A DNA stretch of 64,000 nt from contig PHCC01000011.1 of assembly GCA_002842215.1 (NCBI GenBank), positions 62,001 through 126,000 of the forward strand, written 5' to 3'. The notes beneath the pieces are model-generated. The model had not been told where the DNA came from and did no database searches. It saw only the letters and a list, made by a program, of their open reading frames with translations. Shown piece after piece: positions 1 to 9,600 of the stretch. The stretch comes from Betaproteobacteria bacterium HGW-Betaproteobacteria-9 (GTDB lineage Bacteria; Pseudomonadota; Gammaproteobacteria; Burkholderiales; Burkholderiaceae_C). A program made the translations under genes and the position numbers. The number at the start of each line of letters is the position of its first letter. Within the stretch, counting starts at the first letter, position 1.

Positions 1-2
1 TG

Positions 3-83
3 GCTCAGCGTGTCATCCGATGGCACCGGATGGGACTGGATGATGAGCAGATCGCGCGCAAGGTGGCAGAAGGGGCCGAGTAG
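3..83 (+). CDS. 3' end of an unidentified gene (partial)
   Basis: An open frame enters from the left edge and stops at TAG 81-83, three bases before the converging mltA stop. The visible tail (about 26 residues) is rich in charged residues and ends in GLDDEQIARKVAEGAE. This is too short to assign to a family. The abutting convergent stops and the lack of any other good frame make it plausible as a real C-terminus. No function is claimed. Confidence 0.4.
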   Translation, partial: AQRVIRWHRMGLDDEQIARKVAEGAE

Positions 84-85
84 CT

Positions 86-1243
86 TCAGCGCGGCCACAG
101 CGCCCAGAGCTGCAGCGGCTGCTTGAGCTTGCCAGCGAGCTGGTAGGCGGGGTCGGTCCAGCCGCCCCAGCCGGTGAAGAGGTCGGCACGCACGGCGCCG
201 ACGATGGCGCCGCCGGTGTCTTGCGCGAGCACGAGCTTCTGCTGGTTGAGCGCGCTGCCCTGCGTGGCGAGCCAGACCGGGGTGCCGTAGGGGATGCTTT
301 GGGGATCGACGGCGATGGAGCGCCCTGGCGTGAGCGGCACGCCCTGCGCGCCGCGCGGGCCGAAGCGGGCGTCGAGTTCGCTCAGGGCTTCTTCGCGGAA
401 GAACACGGTGCGCGGGTTGCTCCAGAGCATCTCGTTCAACCGGCGCGGGTTCTGCACGGCCCAGGTCTTGATGGCTTCCCACGAGGCTTCACGGATGGCG
501 CCCTGGTCGAGCAGCCAGCGACCGACGCTCTGGTAGGGCTGGCCGTTGTGCGCGGCGAAGGCAACGCGCACCTGACGCTGGCGGCCGTCGGGCTCGGTGA
601 TGTCGAGCCGGCCGGAGCCCTGGATCTGCAGGATCAGCGCGTCGATGGGGTCGGCGAGCCAGGCGATGGCCTTGCCTTGCAGCGCGGCCTGGGCGGCGGG
701 CAGGGTGTCGATGTCTTTGCGGCTGTACCAGGGCTGGCCGGCGCGCAGGCCGGCGGGCGGGGCGTAGAGTGGCGTGCGGTGGGTCGCGCTGGGCAGGCGG
801 CTGGCGCCGAGGATGGGTTCGTAGTAGCCGGTGAGCAGGCCCTGGGGCAGGCTGCCGTCGCGTTCGATGACGCGGTAGGGCTGGAAGCGGCGCTCGATCC
901 AAGCGCGCTGTTCGTCGGGTGTGGCGATGGCGAGCGGGCGGGCTTCGGCACAGAGGCCGGCGTGGCCGGCGACGGGTTTTTCGCAGCCGCGCAGCCAGGC
1001 GTTCCAGGCCTCAAACAGGCTGTCCTGGCCCCAGCCGGGCAGTTCGCTCCAGCGCACCGGCGTCCAGAGGCTCTTGCCGCGCTGCAGGGGGGGCGGCAGC
1101 GGGCCGGAGTCCACAGCACCGGGCGCGTCCACCGGCGCGCGCGGGGGCATGGGGACGGAAGAGCACGCCACGAGCAGGCTGCCTACAATGCAGGCCGCCA
1201 GCCGACCTCTCCAACCACCACCCCCACCGAAACGACCTGCCAT
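86..1243 (-). CDS. mltA: Membrane-bound lytic murein transglycosylase A (MltA)
   Basis: Outer-membrane lipoprotein that cleaves the MurNAc-GlcNAc bond of peptidoglycan with formation of 1,6-anhydromuramic acid. I chose the ATG at 1243 because it gives a short basic n-region, a hydrophobic core and a lipobox LLVAC with the lipidated Cys near residue 27; the reading frame continues upstream to 1381 but that part does not look like a signal sequence. MltA-family hallmarks follow: LLTGYYEP in the middle, then GSG(R)LD, and a C-terminal 3D-like domain with the GTPVWLAT and AQDTGGAI motifs whose acidic residues are catalytic in MltA. About 385 residues, normal for the family. Its start codon overlaps that of the divergent small gene at 1242. 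Confidence 0.93.
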   Translation of the reverse strand: MAGRFGGGGGWRGRLAACIVGSLLVACSSVPMPPRAPVDAPGAVDSGPLPPPLQRGKSLWTPVRWSELPGWGQDSLFEAWNAWLRGCEKPVAGHAGLCAEARPLAIATPDEQRAWIERRFQPYRVIERDGSLPQGLLTGYYEPILGASRLPSATHRTPLYAPPAGLRAGQPWYSRKDIDTLPAAQAALQGKAIAWLADPIDALILQIQGSGRLDITEPDGRQRQVRVAFAAHNGQPYQSVGRWLLDQGAIREASWEAIKTWAVQNPRRLNEMLWSNPRTVFFREEALSELDARFGPRGAQGVPLTPGRSIAVDPQSIPYGTPVWLATQGSALNQQKLVLAQDTGGAIVGAVRADLFTGWGGWTDPAYQLAGKLKQPLQLWALWPR

Positions 1244-1388
1244 GACTTTGCTGTTGCTTGAAGCGCTGGGCGCGCTGGTGTTGCTGGTGTTCATTGTGTG
1301 GTGGACCATGTTTTCCGGGCGCAAGAAGGGCGAGCTACCCGAGGATGTGCAGCGCGAGCGGGACAAGGACAGTTCGCCCAAGCCATGA
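1242..1388 (+). CDS. Small single-pass membrane protein (48 aa)
   Basis: Encodes a 48-residue protein: one strongly hydrophobic N-terminal segment (residues 2-23, Leu/Val/Ile/Trp rich) followed by a short charged tail with GRKKGELPEDVQRERDKD. Positive charges directly after the helix suggest a cytoplasmic C-terminus. I do not recognise a family. The ATG at 1242 shares the tetranucleotide CATG with the mltA start on the other strand, so both genes begin at the same four bases. There is no clear Shine-Dalgarno. It ends 25 bases before the stop of the converging response-regulator gene. Conservation beside mltA in relatives would confirm that it is translated. Confidence 0.6.
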   Translation: MTLLLLEALGALVLLVFIVWWTMFSGRKKGELPEDVQRERDKDSSPKP

Positions 1389-1412
1389 GGCGCCGCGACG
1401 CGGACCGGGCGC

Positions 1413-2042
1413 TCACGCCTGCCGCAGGGCGTTGGCCAGCTCCACCGCCGACTTCACCCCCATCTTGTCGAACACGCGCGAGCGGTGCACCTCGACCGTG
1501 CGCACGCTGATGTTGAGCTGGTCGGCGACGAGCTTGTTGGGCAGGCCCGCGATGACGAGGTTCATGACGTCGCGCTCGCGCTCGGTGAGCGAGTTCAGCC
1601 GCTGCTGCACTTCACGCTGTGCGCGGCGCGCGGCCAGCACCTGGGCCGACTGGTTGAGCGCCTGCTCGACGCGGTCGACGAGGGCGTTGTCGGAGAACGG
1701 TTTTTCGCAGAAGTCGAAGGCGCCGCGCTTGACCGCGTCGACGGCGGTGGGCACGTCGGCATGGCCGGAGAGAAAGATCACCGGCATGACGGCCTGCCAG
1801 GGCAGGGTGAGCAGGTGTTCGAACAGCGCCAGACCGCTGGTGCCGGGCATGCGCACGTCGAGCAGCAGGCAGCAGGGCGAGCCGGGTTCGCTGTGCCAGC
1901 GCGCGATCTCGGTCAGAAAAGCGTCGGCACTGTCGTAGCCTTCGCTGAGCAGGCGACGCGTGCGCAGCAGCCAGGCCAGCGCGTCGCGCACGCCGGCGTC
2001 GTCATCGACGAGAAAGATCCGGGCGTCGGGGTGCTGGGTCAT
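1413..2042 (-). CDS. FixJ/NarL-type response regulator (REC + LuxR HTH)
   Basis: Two-component transcription factor of 209 residues. The receiver domain occupies residues 7-120 with the acidic pair DDD at 13-15, phosphoacceptor Asp62 in LLLDVRMPG and the conserved Lys in CEKPF. The C-terminal LuxR/GerE helix-turn-helix (about 140-205) contains LTERERDVMNLV and the recognition helix LNISVRTVEVHRS. The start at 2042 is chosen because it places the receiver at the N-terminus; the frame extends to 2270 without similarity. The probable partner is the PAS histidine kinase encoded at 3510-5606 on the same strand, but two opposite-strand genes now lie between them. Confidence 0.92.
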   Translation of the reverse strand: MTQHPDARIFLVDDDAGVRDALAWLLRTRRLLSEGYDSADAFLTEIARWHSEPGSPCCLLLDVRMPGTSGLALFEHLLTLPWQAVMPVIFLSGHADVPTAVDAVKRGAFDFCEKPFSDNALVDRVEQALNQSAQVLAARRAQREVQQRLNSLTERERDVMNLVIAGLPNKLVADQLNISVRTVEVHRSRVFDKMGVKSAVELANALRQA

Positions 2043-2184
2043 GGCGGGATGATAGAGGAGGCAGGCCAGCGCAGACCAAGGCGCTTTGGCGCGGACACGC
2101 ATCACGCTGCATGAACTGACAGGTCCTTCATCCGAACGAATGTAACCAACTATTACGATGGCGCCCTTTTCAAAAGGAGTATCC

Positions 2185-2898
2185 ATGAACCGTTTGTTGC
2201 TTGCGTTCGCCGTTGTTTCCGTTGTGGTGCTGTCGGGCTGTGCCACACCCATTCCCAAGCAGGAATTCAACGCCGAAGCATCGGCTCACATCCAGAAGGT
2301 GGCGCTCACGCGATACGAAGAACAAAAGGAAATCGGTGTGGTGGTGGTGGCCCACGCGGGCGCCAGCTTCGGTCTGATCGGCGCGGTCATCGCGGCGACC
2401 GACATGAACAACAAGACCACAAAGCTCACCGCCGCACTGGACGTGGGCAAGCTGCAGCCAGCCAACACATTCAACGACAAGCTGCAGACCGCCTTGACGG
2501 CACAGGGCTACGCCATCACCACGGTGGGTCTGGGTCGTGAGGCCACCGAGTCCGACGTGAAGGCCAAACTGGCCGCCCTGGGGACCAAAGACGCCAGCCT
2601 GATCGTGCGGTCCGACGCCGGCTATGTTGCTGCCGGCTCCTCGTCGGACTATTTGCCATCGGTGAACGCTCGGGCCGAACTGCTCGATGTCAAAGGGGAC
2701 AAGGTGCTGTACCGCGAATTTTTTGCCTATGGCTTCAACGGTCAGGCCGCGAAGGACACGGTGAATCTGCCCGCTGCGCCGGAGTGCCGGTTTCCCGACT
2801 TTGATGCCTTGCTGAGCCAGCCCGATCTGGCCCGCCAGTGCCTGGCGACCGGCGTGGACGCGGTGGCGCAGGCCATCGCCAACGACCTCAAGCGCTGA
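2185..2898 (+). CDS. Putative lipoprotein of unknown function
   Basis: Encodes about 237 residues with a lipoprotein signal peptide: basic start, hydrophobic core and lipobox VLSGC (Cys near residue 20). A Shine-Dalgarno AAAGGAG lies just upstream of the ATG at 2185; an upstream in-frame ATG at 2158 would add a non-signal extension and is rejected. After the signal there is a Gly/Ala-rich hydrophobic patch (GASFGLIGAVIAA) that may insert in or contact the membrane, then an alpha/beta globular region. I do not recognise the family. It is followed after only ten bases by another exported protein gene, so the two form an operon, inserted between the genes of a kinase-regulator pair on the other strand. 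Confidence 0.8.
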   Translation: MNRLLLAFAVVSVVVLSGCATPIPKQEFNAEASAHIQKVALTRYEEQKEIGVVVVAHAGASFGLIGAVIAATDMNNKTTKLTAALDVGKLQPANTFNDKLQTALTAQGYAITTVGLGREATESDVKAKLAALGTKDASLIVRSDAGYVAAGSSSDYLPSVNARAELLDVKGDKVLYREFFAYGFNGQAAKDTVNLPAAPECRFPDFDALLSQPDLARQCLATGVDAVAQAIANDLKR

Positions 2899-2908
2899 AG
2901 GAGGCACG

Positions 2909-3529
2909 ATGCAAAGACGTGCTGCGCAGTGGGCATTGCTGGCCTGTCTCGCCGTTGGCTCAACGTCCCGGGCCGATGAGATGGTGACCGTTGCGGCGGC
3001 GCTCATGCCGCTGCAGTCGGTTGCCCAGCGGCAGACATTGCCGCTGGAGCCCCAAGCCTTCGAGCTCGACGACCAGTCGCCAACGCACGACTTCGGACAA
3101 GGTCCGCAGCCCTATGTGCTGGTCGAACTTCCGCCATACCAGGAACCGTACGAGGTGCGGGTCTGGAACGAACCCAAGGCCAATGGCGCCCGATCGGCGG
3201 ATCAACACACGCGCATCGTGCCGCGGATCTTCACATTGAAGGCGGACTTTTCAGTGGCCCGCTCGTACAGCGGCTCTCAACTGCGGGACCGCAATGGTTC
3301 GCAGGAAAAGACCGTGTTCATGAACCCGCCAAACCAGGAAGAGCGCTTCATCCTGGTCTTTGGCGACAAGAACGCCCAGCCTGCCGAGCTGGTGCGCTCC
3401 GAAGGGAAGACCGTGTTCGTGGGCACCGGCTTCTTCATGGACGGCTCGGACAACCGGTACACGCTGCACCCCTTCGACAAGGGCACGCTGCACATGGAAG
3501 TGCGCGGACTCAAGCCGCCGGCAAGGTGA
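2909..3529 (+). CDS. Secreted periplasmic protein of unknown function
   Basis: 206 residues starting with a Sec signal peptide (MQRRAAQWALLACLAVGSTSRA, probable cleavage after RA-D near residue 22). The gene has a strong Shine-Dalgarno (AAGGAGG) placed between the previous stop and the ATG. The mature part is beta-rich and has no recognisable catalytic motif; a very loose resemblance to MalM-type periplasmic proteins (an F-x-L-K-A-D-F segment, a short C-terminal beta pattern) is not enough to name it. Translationally close to the upstream lipoprotein, suggesting that both act together in the envelope. Its 3' end overlaps the end of the converging histidine kinase gene by 20 bases. Confidence 0.75.
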   Translation: MQRRAAQWALLACLAVGSTSRADEMVTVAAALMPLQSVAQRQTLPLEPQAFELDDQSPTHDFGQGPQPYVLVELPPYQEPYEVRVWNEPKANGARSADQHTRIVPRIFTLKADFSVARSYSGSQLRDRNGSQEKTVFMNPPNQEERFILVFGDKNAQPAELVRSEGKTVFVGTGFFMDGSDNRYTLHPFDKGTLHMEVRGLKPPAR

Positions 3530-5606
3530 AACGGAACACAGTACCCCTGGGCAACGCGGGCTCGTGGGTGAGCGCGCCGCCGTGCTGCTCGATCACGGTG
3601 CGGCAAAGGCTCAGACCCAGGCCCATGCCTTCGGCTTTGGTGGTGAAGAAGGGGGTGAAGAGCTGCTGGCGCACCGCTTCGCTCAGGCCGTGGCCGTGGT
3701 CGGTGACGGCGAATTCGACCCAGACTTTGCGCGGCCGGCTGCCGCTGGCGGCGGCTTCTTCATCGTCGTCGCTGGCGATCAGGCGCGTGCGGCTGACCGC
3801 CAGCGTGAGCACGCGCAGGCCGGAGGCGGCTGGCGGGTCGTCGGGCGGCATGGCCTGCACGCCGTTGCGCGCGAGGTTGAGCAGCACCTGCTCGACCATG
3901 GTGCGGTCGCACAGCACGGGCGGGCAGCCCGGGGTGATCTGGGTCTGCACGCGGATGCCCTGCTTCTTGGCCTGCAGGTCGAGCAGGGGCAGGATGGCGT
4001 CGATCAGGCTGGCGGGCGCGACGGCTTCACGCACCTGTTCGCGGCGGCGCACGAAGTCGGCCACGCTCTTGATGACGCGCCCGGCGCGCTCGGCCTGTTC
4101 GCCGATGCGCTGCATGGCCTGGCGCAGCTCGCCCTGCGGCAGGGCGGGCCCGTGGGCTTCGGGAGGTTCGTCGAGCAGGTTGAGCGTGCCGCTGGCGTAG
4201 CTGGCGATGGCCGCGAGCGGCTGGTTGAGTTCGTGGCTGAGCAGCGAGGCCATTTCGCCCACGGTGGCGAGGCGTGCGGTGGCCTGCAGGCGTTCCTGCG
4301 AGGCGCGGTTGAGCTCCTCCACGCGGCGTTGCTCGGTCAGGTCGAGGATGGCGCTCATGTAGCCGGTCTGGCTGCCCTGGGCGTCGATCAGAGGCGCTTC
4401 GATGATCAGCACCGGAAAGCGCGTGCCATCGCTGCGCTGGAACACCGACTCGTAGCCCTCGCGCGGCAGCGTCTGCCCGGCCAGGCGCACGGCCATGCGC
4501 TGCTGGTATTCGTCGACCAGCTCGGGTGGCCACCAGGGCGCGGGCAGGCCGGTGCCGATGAGTTGCTCGGGCGGCAAGCCGACCATCTGGCAGAAGGCGG
4601 GGTTGACGTAGGTGATGCGCCCGCTCATGTCGCGCGCACGCAGGCCGGTGACGAGGGAGTTTTCCATCGCCTTGCGAAAGGCCAGGGCGTCGCCGAGTTC
4701 GTGTTCGGCGCGCTGGCGCAGGCGCATGTCGCGCCCGAGCAGGCCGAGCACGGCGAGCAGGGCCAGCGAGAGCGCACCGACCACGGCGGTGAGCACGTTG
4801 GGCAGCAGACCGAAGGCCGCGCCGGTGCCCAGGCGCGGGCTCTCCAGGCGCAGCACCAGGGTGTGGCCGGGCAGGTCGAGCAGGGCGCGCGCGGTCTGGG
4901 TGCGGCGGCTGCCGGTGACGCTGCTGTGCAGCGCGAGGCGGGTGCCGTCGGTGTCGACGAAGGCCAGCCCGCGCCCGCGCAGCAGGGTCCTGTTGCCCAG
5001 CTCGGCGAGCAGGCCGGGCAGGGAGTAGGTGACGACGAGGAAGCCCGCGGGCTTGCCGTTGCGCACGACGGGCAGGCACATGTCCATGAGCTCCAGGCCG
5101 AGACCGCCGTTCATGGGCCAGAAATAGCTCGGGGAGTACGAGGGGCCGGAGCTGCGCTGGGCGTTGTCGCAGGCCTGGCGCATGTCGGGCAGGGCCTGGG
5201 AGCGGTCGAGGTAGCTGAAGAGGTCGGCGAGGTAGGGCGTGTCGCGGTGGGCGATGAGTGCGCGGCTGTTGTCACGCCACTCCAGGCGCACCATCTCGCG
5301 GTGCTCGGCCAGCACCTCGCCGGCCGGCGCCGTCCAGGCGCCGGGGCTGGCCGCGATGCTGTAGAGCGATTGCAGGGTCTGCACGTTGCGCACCAGGGCG
5401 CTGCGGATGTCGCTGCTGAGGGCTTCGGCGTCGGCTTCGAGCGCGGACTGGTCGCGCACCTCTTCGTATTCGGCGGCCAGAAAGACCAGCACACCCAGCA
5501 GGGCCAGCACCAGCAGCAGCAAGGCCGCCCACAGCAGCCGGCGGCGCGGGCGCAAGCCGCTGCCTGCGGACGGCACCGGGGGAACAACGGTATCGGGAAC
5601 AGTCAC
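3510..5606 (-). CDS. PAS-containing sensor histidine kinase
   Basis: Membrane sensor kinase of about 698 residues. A first transmembrane helix (22-44) and a second (about 262-290) bracket a roughly 215-residue periplasmic sensor region; a PAS domain follows (about 305-425, with FRKAMENSLVTGLRARD and an ITYVNPAFCQMVG core), then a PAC-like segment, HisKA with His458 in LLSHELNQPL, and an HATPase domain ending in the GMGLGLSLCR G2 box. The HELNQPL style is that of FixL/DctB-type kinases, which pair with FixJ-type regulators such as the one at 1413-2042. The start is uncertain: GTG 5606 or GTG 5576 both precede the first helix, with no clear ribosome site. A repeat element separates it from the upstream hydrolase gene. 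Confidence 0.88.
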   Translation of the reverse strand: MTVPDTVVPPVPSAGSGLRPRRRLLWAALLLLVLALLGVLVFLAAEYEEVRDQSALEADAEALSSDIRSALVRNVQTLQSLYSIAASPGAWTAPAGEVLAEHREMVRLEWRDNSRALIAHRDTPYLADLFSYLDRSQALPDMRQACDNAQRSSGPSYSPSYFWPMNGGLGLELMDMCLPVVRNGKPAGFLVVTYSLPGLLAELGNRTLLRGRGLAFVDTDGTRLALHSSVTGSRRTQTARALLDLPGHTLVLRLESPRLGTGAAFGLLPNVLTAVVGALSLALLAVLGLLGRDMRLRQRAEHELGDALAFRKAMENSLVTGLRARDMSGRITYVNPAFCQMVGLPPEQLIGTGLPAPWWPPELVDEYQQRMAVRLAGQTLPREGYESVFQRSDGTRFPVLIIEAPLIDAQGSQTGYMSAILDLTEQRRVEELNRASQERLQATARLATVGEMASLLSHELNQPLAAIASYASGTLNLLDEPPEAHGPALPQGELRQAMQRIGEQAERAGRVIKSVADFVRRREQVREAVAPASLIDAILPLLDLQAKKQGIRVQTQITPGCPPVLCDRTMVEQVLLNLARNGVQAMPPDDPPAASGLRVLTLAVSRTRLIASDDDEEAAASGSRPRKVWVEFAVTDHGHGLSEAVRQQLFTPFFTTKAEGMGLGLSLCRTVIEQHGGALTHEPALPRGTVFRFTLPAA

Positions 5607-5620
5607 GGTGGCGCGAGGTG

Positions 5621-5711
5621 GCCCAGCCAGCACACACCGAAGAACCGGCTTCGCCGGGCCAAAGGTGTGGTCCCCCTGGGGGGAAGCCGCGCAGCGGCGC
5701 AGGGGGGAGAC
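5621..5711 (-). repeat. Intergenic hairpin repeat, copy 1
   Basis: Lies between the nitrilase-family gene stop (5716) and the kinase start. Contains the core hairpin CCGGC-TTC-GCCGG, an outer stem CACACC/GGTGTG, the box CCCCCTGGGGGG and the terminal run GGCGCAGGGGGG, which ends a few bases from the stop codon of the minus-strand hydrolase gene. Same element as the other ten copies in the window. Confidence 0.85.
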
Positions 5712-5715
5712 AGTT

Positions 5716-6522
5716 TCACAGGCGTCTGTGTTGTAGCGCTGGCAGCTGTTCGCGCACGCTGTGCAGACGCGCCATGTCCAGGTCGGCGAGCACGACGCCG
5801 GGGCCTTCGGCCTGCATCGCCATGACCTGGCCCCAGGGGTCGATGACCATGCTGTGGCCCCAGGTGCGGCGGCCGTTTTCGTGGTTGCCGCCCTGGGCGC
5901 TGGCGATGACGTAGGCCTGGTTTTCGATGGCGCGCGCGCGCAGCAGGACTTCCCAGTGGGCCTGGCCGGTGGTGTGGGTGAAGGCGGCGGGCACGAGCAG
6001 CAGGTCGGCCGCGAGCATGCGGTAGAGCTCACCGAAGCGCAGGTCGTAGCAGACGCTCATGCCGACGCGCCAGCTCTGGCCCTGACGCGAGGGACAGTCG
6101 AAGACGGTGGGGGTTTCGCCCGCGCGCAGCACGCTGGCCTCGTCGTAGCTCTCGCGGCCGTTGTCGTAGCGGAAGAGGTGGATCTTGTCGTAGCGGCTGA
6201 CGCATTCGCCCTTGGGCGAATAGACCAGCGAGGCGTTGGCGGCGTGGGTGGGGTCGTCGGTGGCCATGGGCAGGGTGCCGCCGACGATCCACAGCTTGAG
6301 TTCACGCGCGGTGTCGGACAGAAAGTCCTGCACCGTGCCCAGGCCCGGGGTTTCGGCCAGCAGCAGCTTGTCGGCGTCGTTCTGACCCATGAAGCAGAAG
6401 TACTCGGGCAACACGGCCAGCTCGGCACCGCAATGGGCGGCCTGGTCCAGCAGGGCGCGCGCTGCGCTGAGGTTGGCGTCGAGGCTGATGCCCGAGACCA
6501 TCTGGATGGCGGCGACTTTCAT
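5716..6522 (-). CDS. Carbon-nitrogen hydrolase (nitrilase superfamily, Nit-type)
   Basis: 268-residue amidase of the nitrilase superfamily. The catalytic triad is visible: Glu40 in LPEYF, Lys113 in RYDKIHLF and Cys158 in SVCYDLRF. The length and the DKIHLFRYD signature place it with the bacterial Nit1/Nit2-like group; the best characterised members hydrolyse deaminated glutathione or omega-amides, so a metabolite-repair role is a reasonable guess but the substrate is not determined by sequence. A good Shine-Dalgarno (AGGAG) precedes the ATG at 6522. It lies downstream of yhdP on the same strand, an arrangement common in beta- and gammaproteobacteria. Confidence 0.92.
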   Translation of the reverse strand: MKVAAIQMVSGISLDANLSAARALLDQAAHCGAELAVLPEYFCFMGQNDADKLLLAETPGLGTVQDFLSDTARELKLWIVGGTLPMATDDPTHAANASLVYSPKGECVSRYDKIHLFRYDNGRESYDEASVLRAGETPTVFDCPSRQGQSWRVGMSVCYDLRFGELYRMLAADLLLVPAAFTHTTGQAHWEVLLRARAIENQAYVIASAQGGNHENGRRTWGHSMVIDPWGQVMAMQAEGPGVVLADLDMARLHSVREQLPALQHRRL

Positions 6523-6607
6523 GAGAACTCCTTTTTTTGAACCCAGCTACACATCTGTTTGTACCGCAGTAACAGAAACCAGTCGCGCATCCGGCGCAAG
6601 TGCCCCA

Positions 6608-6692
6608 ACCCAGAACGCCGCGGAACCGGCTTTGCCGGGCCGCCAGCGTTGCCCCCGGGGGGGTGACGGCCGCAGGCCGGCGCGGGGGGGTC
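6608..6692 (-). repeat. Intergenic hairpin repeat, copy 2
   Basis: Directly follows the yhdP stop (the G-run on the plus strand touches the TCA at 6691-6693). Core CCGGC-TTT-GCCGG, outer stem AACGC/GCGTT, box CCCCCGGGGGG and a small GGCCGCAGGCC-type hairpin before the terminal G-run. The outer stem differs from copy 1 in both arms but still pairs. Confidence 0.85.
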
Positions 6693-9600
6693 ACTTCTTT
6701 TCCAGTTTTTCGACTTGCGGATCAGCCCAGCTGCCCGTGATGTGGAACTGCTGCGTGGTGGCACTCTGCAGCGGTTGGCGCAGCAGGAACTGGGCCAGGA
6801 AAGTGCCCAGCCCGACGGCGGGGTTGATGGCGGTGGCGATCAAGGCGGCGGTGCCGGCGTTGATTTCGGGCACGACGACGACCTTGAGGTCCTGCTGCTC
6901 GCGCGCGATGTCGGCGCTGCCTTCCATCAGCACGGCGGCGTTGATGCCCTTCATCTGCAGGTTGTTGGTGCGGGCCACGCCCTGCTCGATCGAGGCGTCG
7001 CCACGCACGAAGTCGAACGCAAAGCCTTCGGAAAACACATCGCGGAAATCGAGCACCAGGCGGCGCGGCAGCGCCTGCAGGCTGAGCACGCCGAGCAGCT
7101 TGGCGGCGCCGGGTTCGACCTTGAGGAACTGGCCGCTCTGCACGTCGGCCTTGAGCTGGCCGGAGAGGCTGGGGTAGTCCAGCGTCATGGGCGAGCCGAC
7201 CCAGGCGATGTGGCCGCCGATCTGGCCCTTGCCGCCACGCACGACGCCCGCGCGGCCAAAGCGCGTGAGCAGCAGGCCGGCGTCCTGGATGTCGAGCTTG
7301 AAGTTGAGCGCGGTGCGCCGCACGGTGCCCGCGCTGTTGTCGGGCAGGGCCCAGCTGCCGGTGGCGGAGAGCTGGGCTTCGGGGGTGTCGATGTTGAGCT
7401 TGGTGAGCTGCCATTCGCGGGTGCGCGCCGCGGTACCGCGGTTCTGGGCCACGATCTCCACGCGGGAGAGCCGCCGGTTGGAGAGCACGAGGTCTTCGAT
7501 CGCGATGTCCAGCGCGGGCATGCTGGTGGGCTGCTGCAGCAGTTGTTCGACGTCGGCGGCGGCGGCCGGTGCGAGCTTGAGATGGGCCAGGCGCGCGTAG
7601 ATGTTGCCGGCGTTGTTGTCGACCGGCTGGCGGTATTCGATATAGCCGTTGAGTTCGTCGGCGTCGACGTTGGCGCGCCACTGGCTGCCTTCGCGCGAAC
7701 CGCCGACCACCACGTTGGTGAAGCCGCGCCCGCTGACCACGAGCTGGCCGGCGCGCACCGCCAGGCTCGACGGCAGGTAGCCCAGGCTGGCGCTGTCGGC
7801 GGCGCCGGGCGACTGCACGCTGGCGCGCACGTCGGTGCCGGTGGTGGCGGTGAAGACCCGTTCCCAGGCGTCGGCGTCGATGCGCTGGAAGCGGATGTTG
7901 GCCTGCACACCGGTGGCCGGCTGGGTGACGGTTTCGCCGGCGTCGAGCCCGGCGGCCATGCTGCCGCGCAGCACGCGCGGTTCGCCGGCGGTGATGTCGC
8001 GCTCGTAGCGCAGGTCGGCCAGCGGCTGACCCGGCGGGCCGAGGGTGACGGCCAGGCTGTCGGTGCGCGCGACTTCGCCCGAGGGATCGGCCAGCACCGA
8101 GAGCACCCGGTTCTCGTAGCGCAGCGGCAGGCTGTCGGCGGCGGCCTTGGCCAGCGGCGCGGGCAGGTTGATGGCCAGGCCCTGCAGGGTGCTGGTGACC
8201 ACGAGCTCGGGCACGCCGGCGCGGAAGCCGAGTTCGGCGCTGTAGCTGGCGTTGCCGCTGGCCTGGCCAAACAGGCGCGAGACAAAGCCCAGCCCGCCTT
8301 CGCTCAGGCCCTGGGCGCTGGCGCTGCCCTGGCCGCGGAACTGGATGCGCGGCGTTCCCCGGGCCACGGGCACCATGCCGCCATCAAAGCGGAGATCGCC
8401 ACCGTAGACGCGGGCCTGGGCGCCGGCGATGCTGAAGCCGGTTTCGCTGAAGCTCAGACGCCCGGTGGTGCGCCCGAGCAGCGGGGCATCGGGCGTGATC
8501 TGCAGGTCGTTGCCGGCGAACTGCACGTTGCCCTGCACGGTGGTCTTGTCGACGTGTTCCAGCGGCAGCTGGAGCTTGAACTGCACCTGGGCCGGGCCGT
8601 TGATGGTGGCGCGCTCCAGCGCCTGGCCGGTGAAGCCGTTGACCGGCGAGCTGCGCACGAAGCCCAGCACCTCGGTGGCCGGGCCCTGGGCGCTGGCGGA
8701 CACGGTGAGCACGGGGGCGCGGACCAGATCGGCGATGGCCACTTCGGCCTGGCTCAGGCGCACGCCGGGCGCGCCGTCGAGCCCGGCGTCGAGCTGGCTC
8801 AGGCGCAAGGCGGCGCGGTCGAGCACGAGCTGGCCGTTGACGCCTTTGAGGGCGGGCCAGGCAGGGTCGCCCTCGCTCTGCAAGAAGGACGGCACGTAGG
8901 CGAAATCAACCGCCTTGAGTTGGGCGGTGATGCGGAATTCACCGCGCGCACCGGGCTGGTTGAAGGGCACGTCCCAGAGGTCGCCCTGGATGCGGAAGTC
9001 AACCGGGCCGACCACTCCGCCTTGGACGGCGTCGCGCACGTAGCGCTGCGCGTCCGGGCCGACCACCAGCGGCAGGTAGCGGTGCACGCGGGTGGCTTCG
9101 CCGCGGGTGAGGCGGGCGGTGAGGTCGAGCACGCCGGGGAAGCGCGCGTCCGAGGGGCTGGTGGCGGGGTTGCTGGTGTGCCAGTGCACGCTGGCCGTGC
9201 CTTCGGCGTCGGCGTTGGCCAGGCGCACCTTGTCCAGCCAGGCGTCGATGCGCTCGCCGGCGACGCGCCAGCGGGCCTCGGCCGCGAACCGGGTGAGCGG
9301 GATGCGCACCTCTTCAAACACGCCGGGCAGGTCGACCGAGCCGTCGGCGATCTGGAGACGCGCCTGGCCGCCGTCCTGGTTGAGCTCGACATCGGCGGTG
9401 AGGCCCTGGACGCCGGGCCGCCCGGGCAGTGGGCGCTGGCCGCCCACCGGGGCACGCGCCTCACCCGCCAGCGCGAGACCGAGCACGCGGCCTTTGGCGC
9501 GGTAGCGCTCGGGGCGCCAGGCGGCAGACGCGTCGCCGCTGCCCGCTTCGGCGCCGGCCGGTGCCACGCCTTCCCAGCTGGCGTCGAGGGCTTCGATGCG

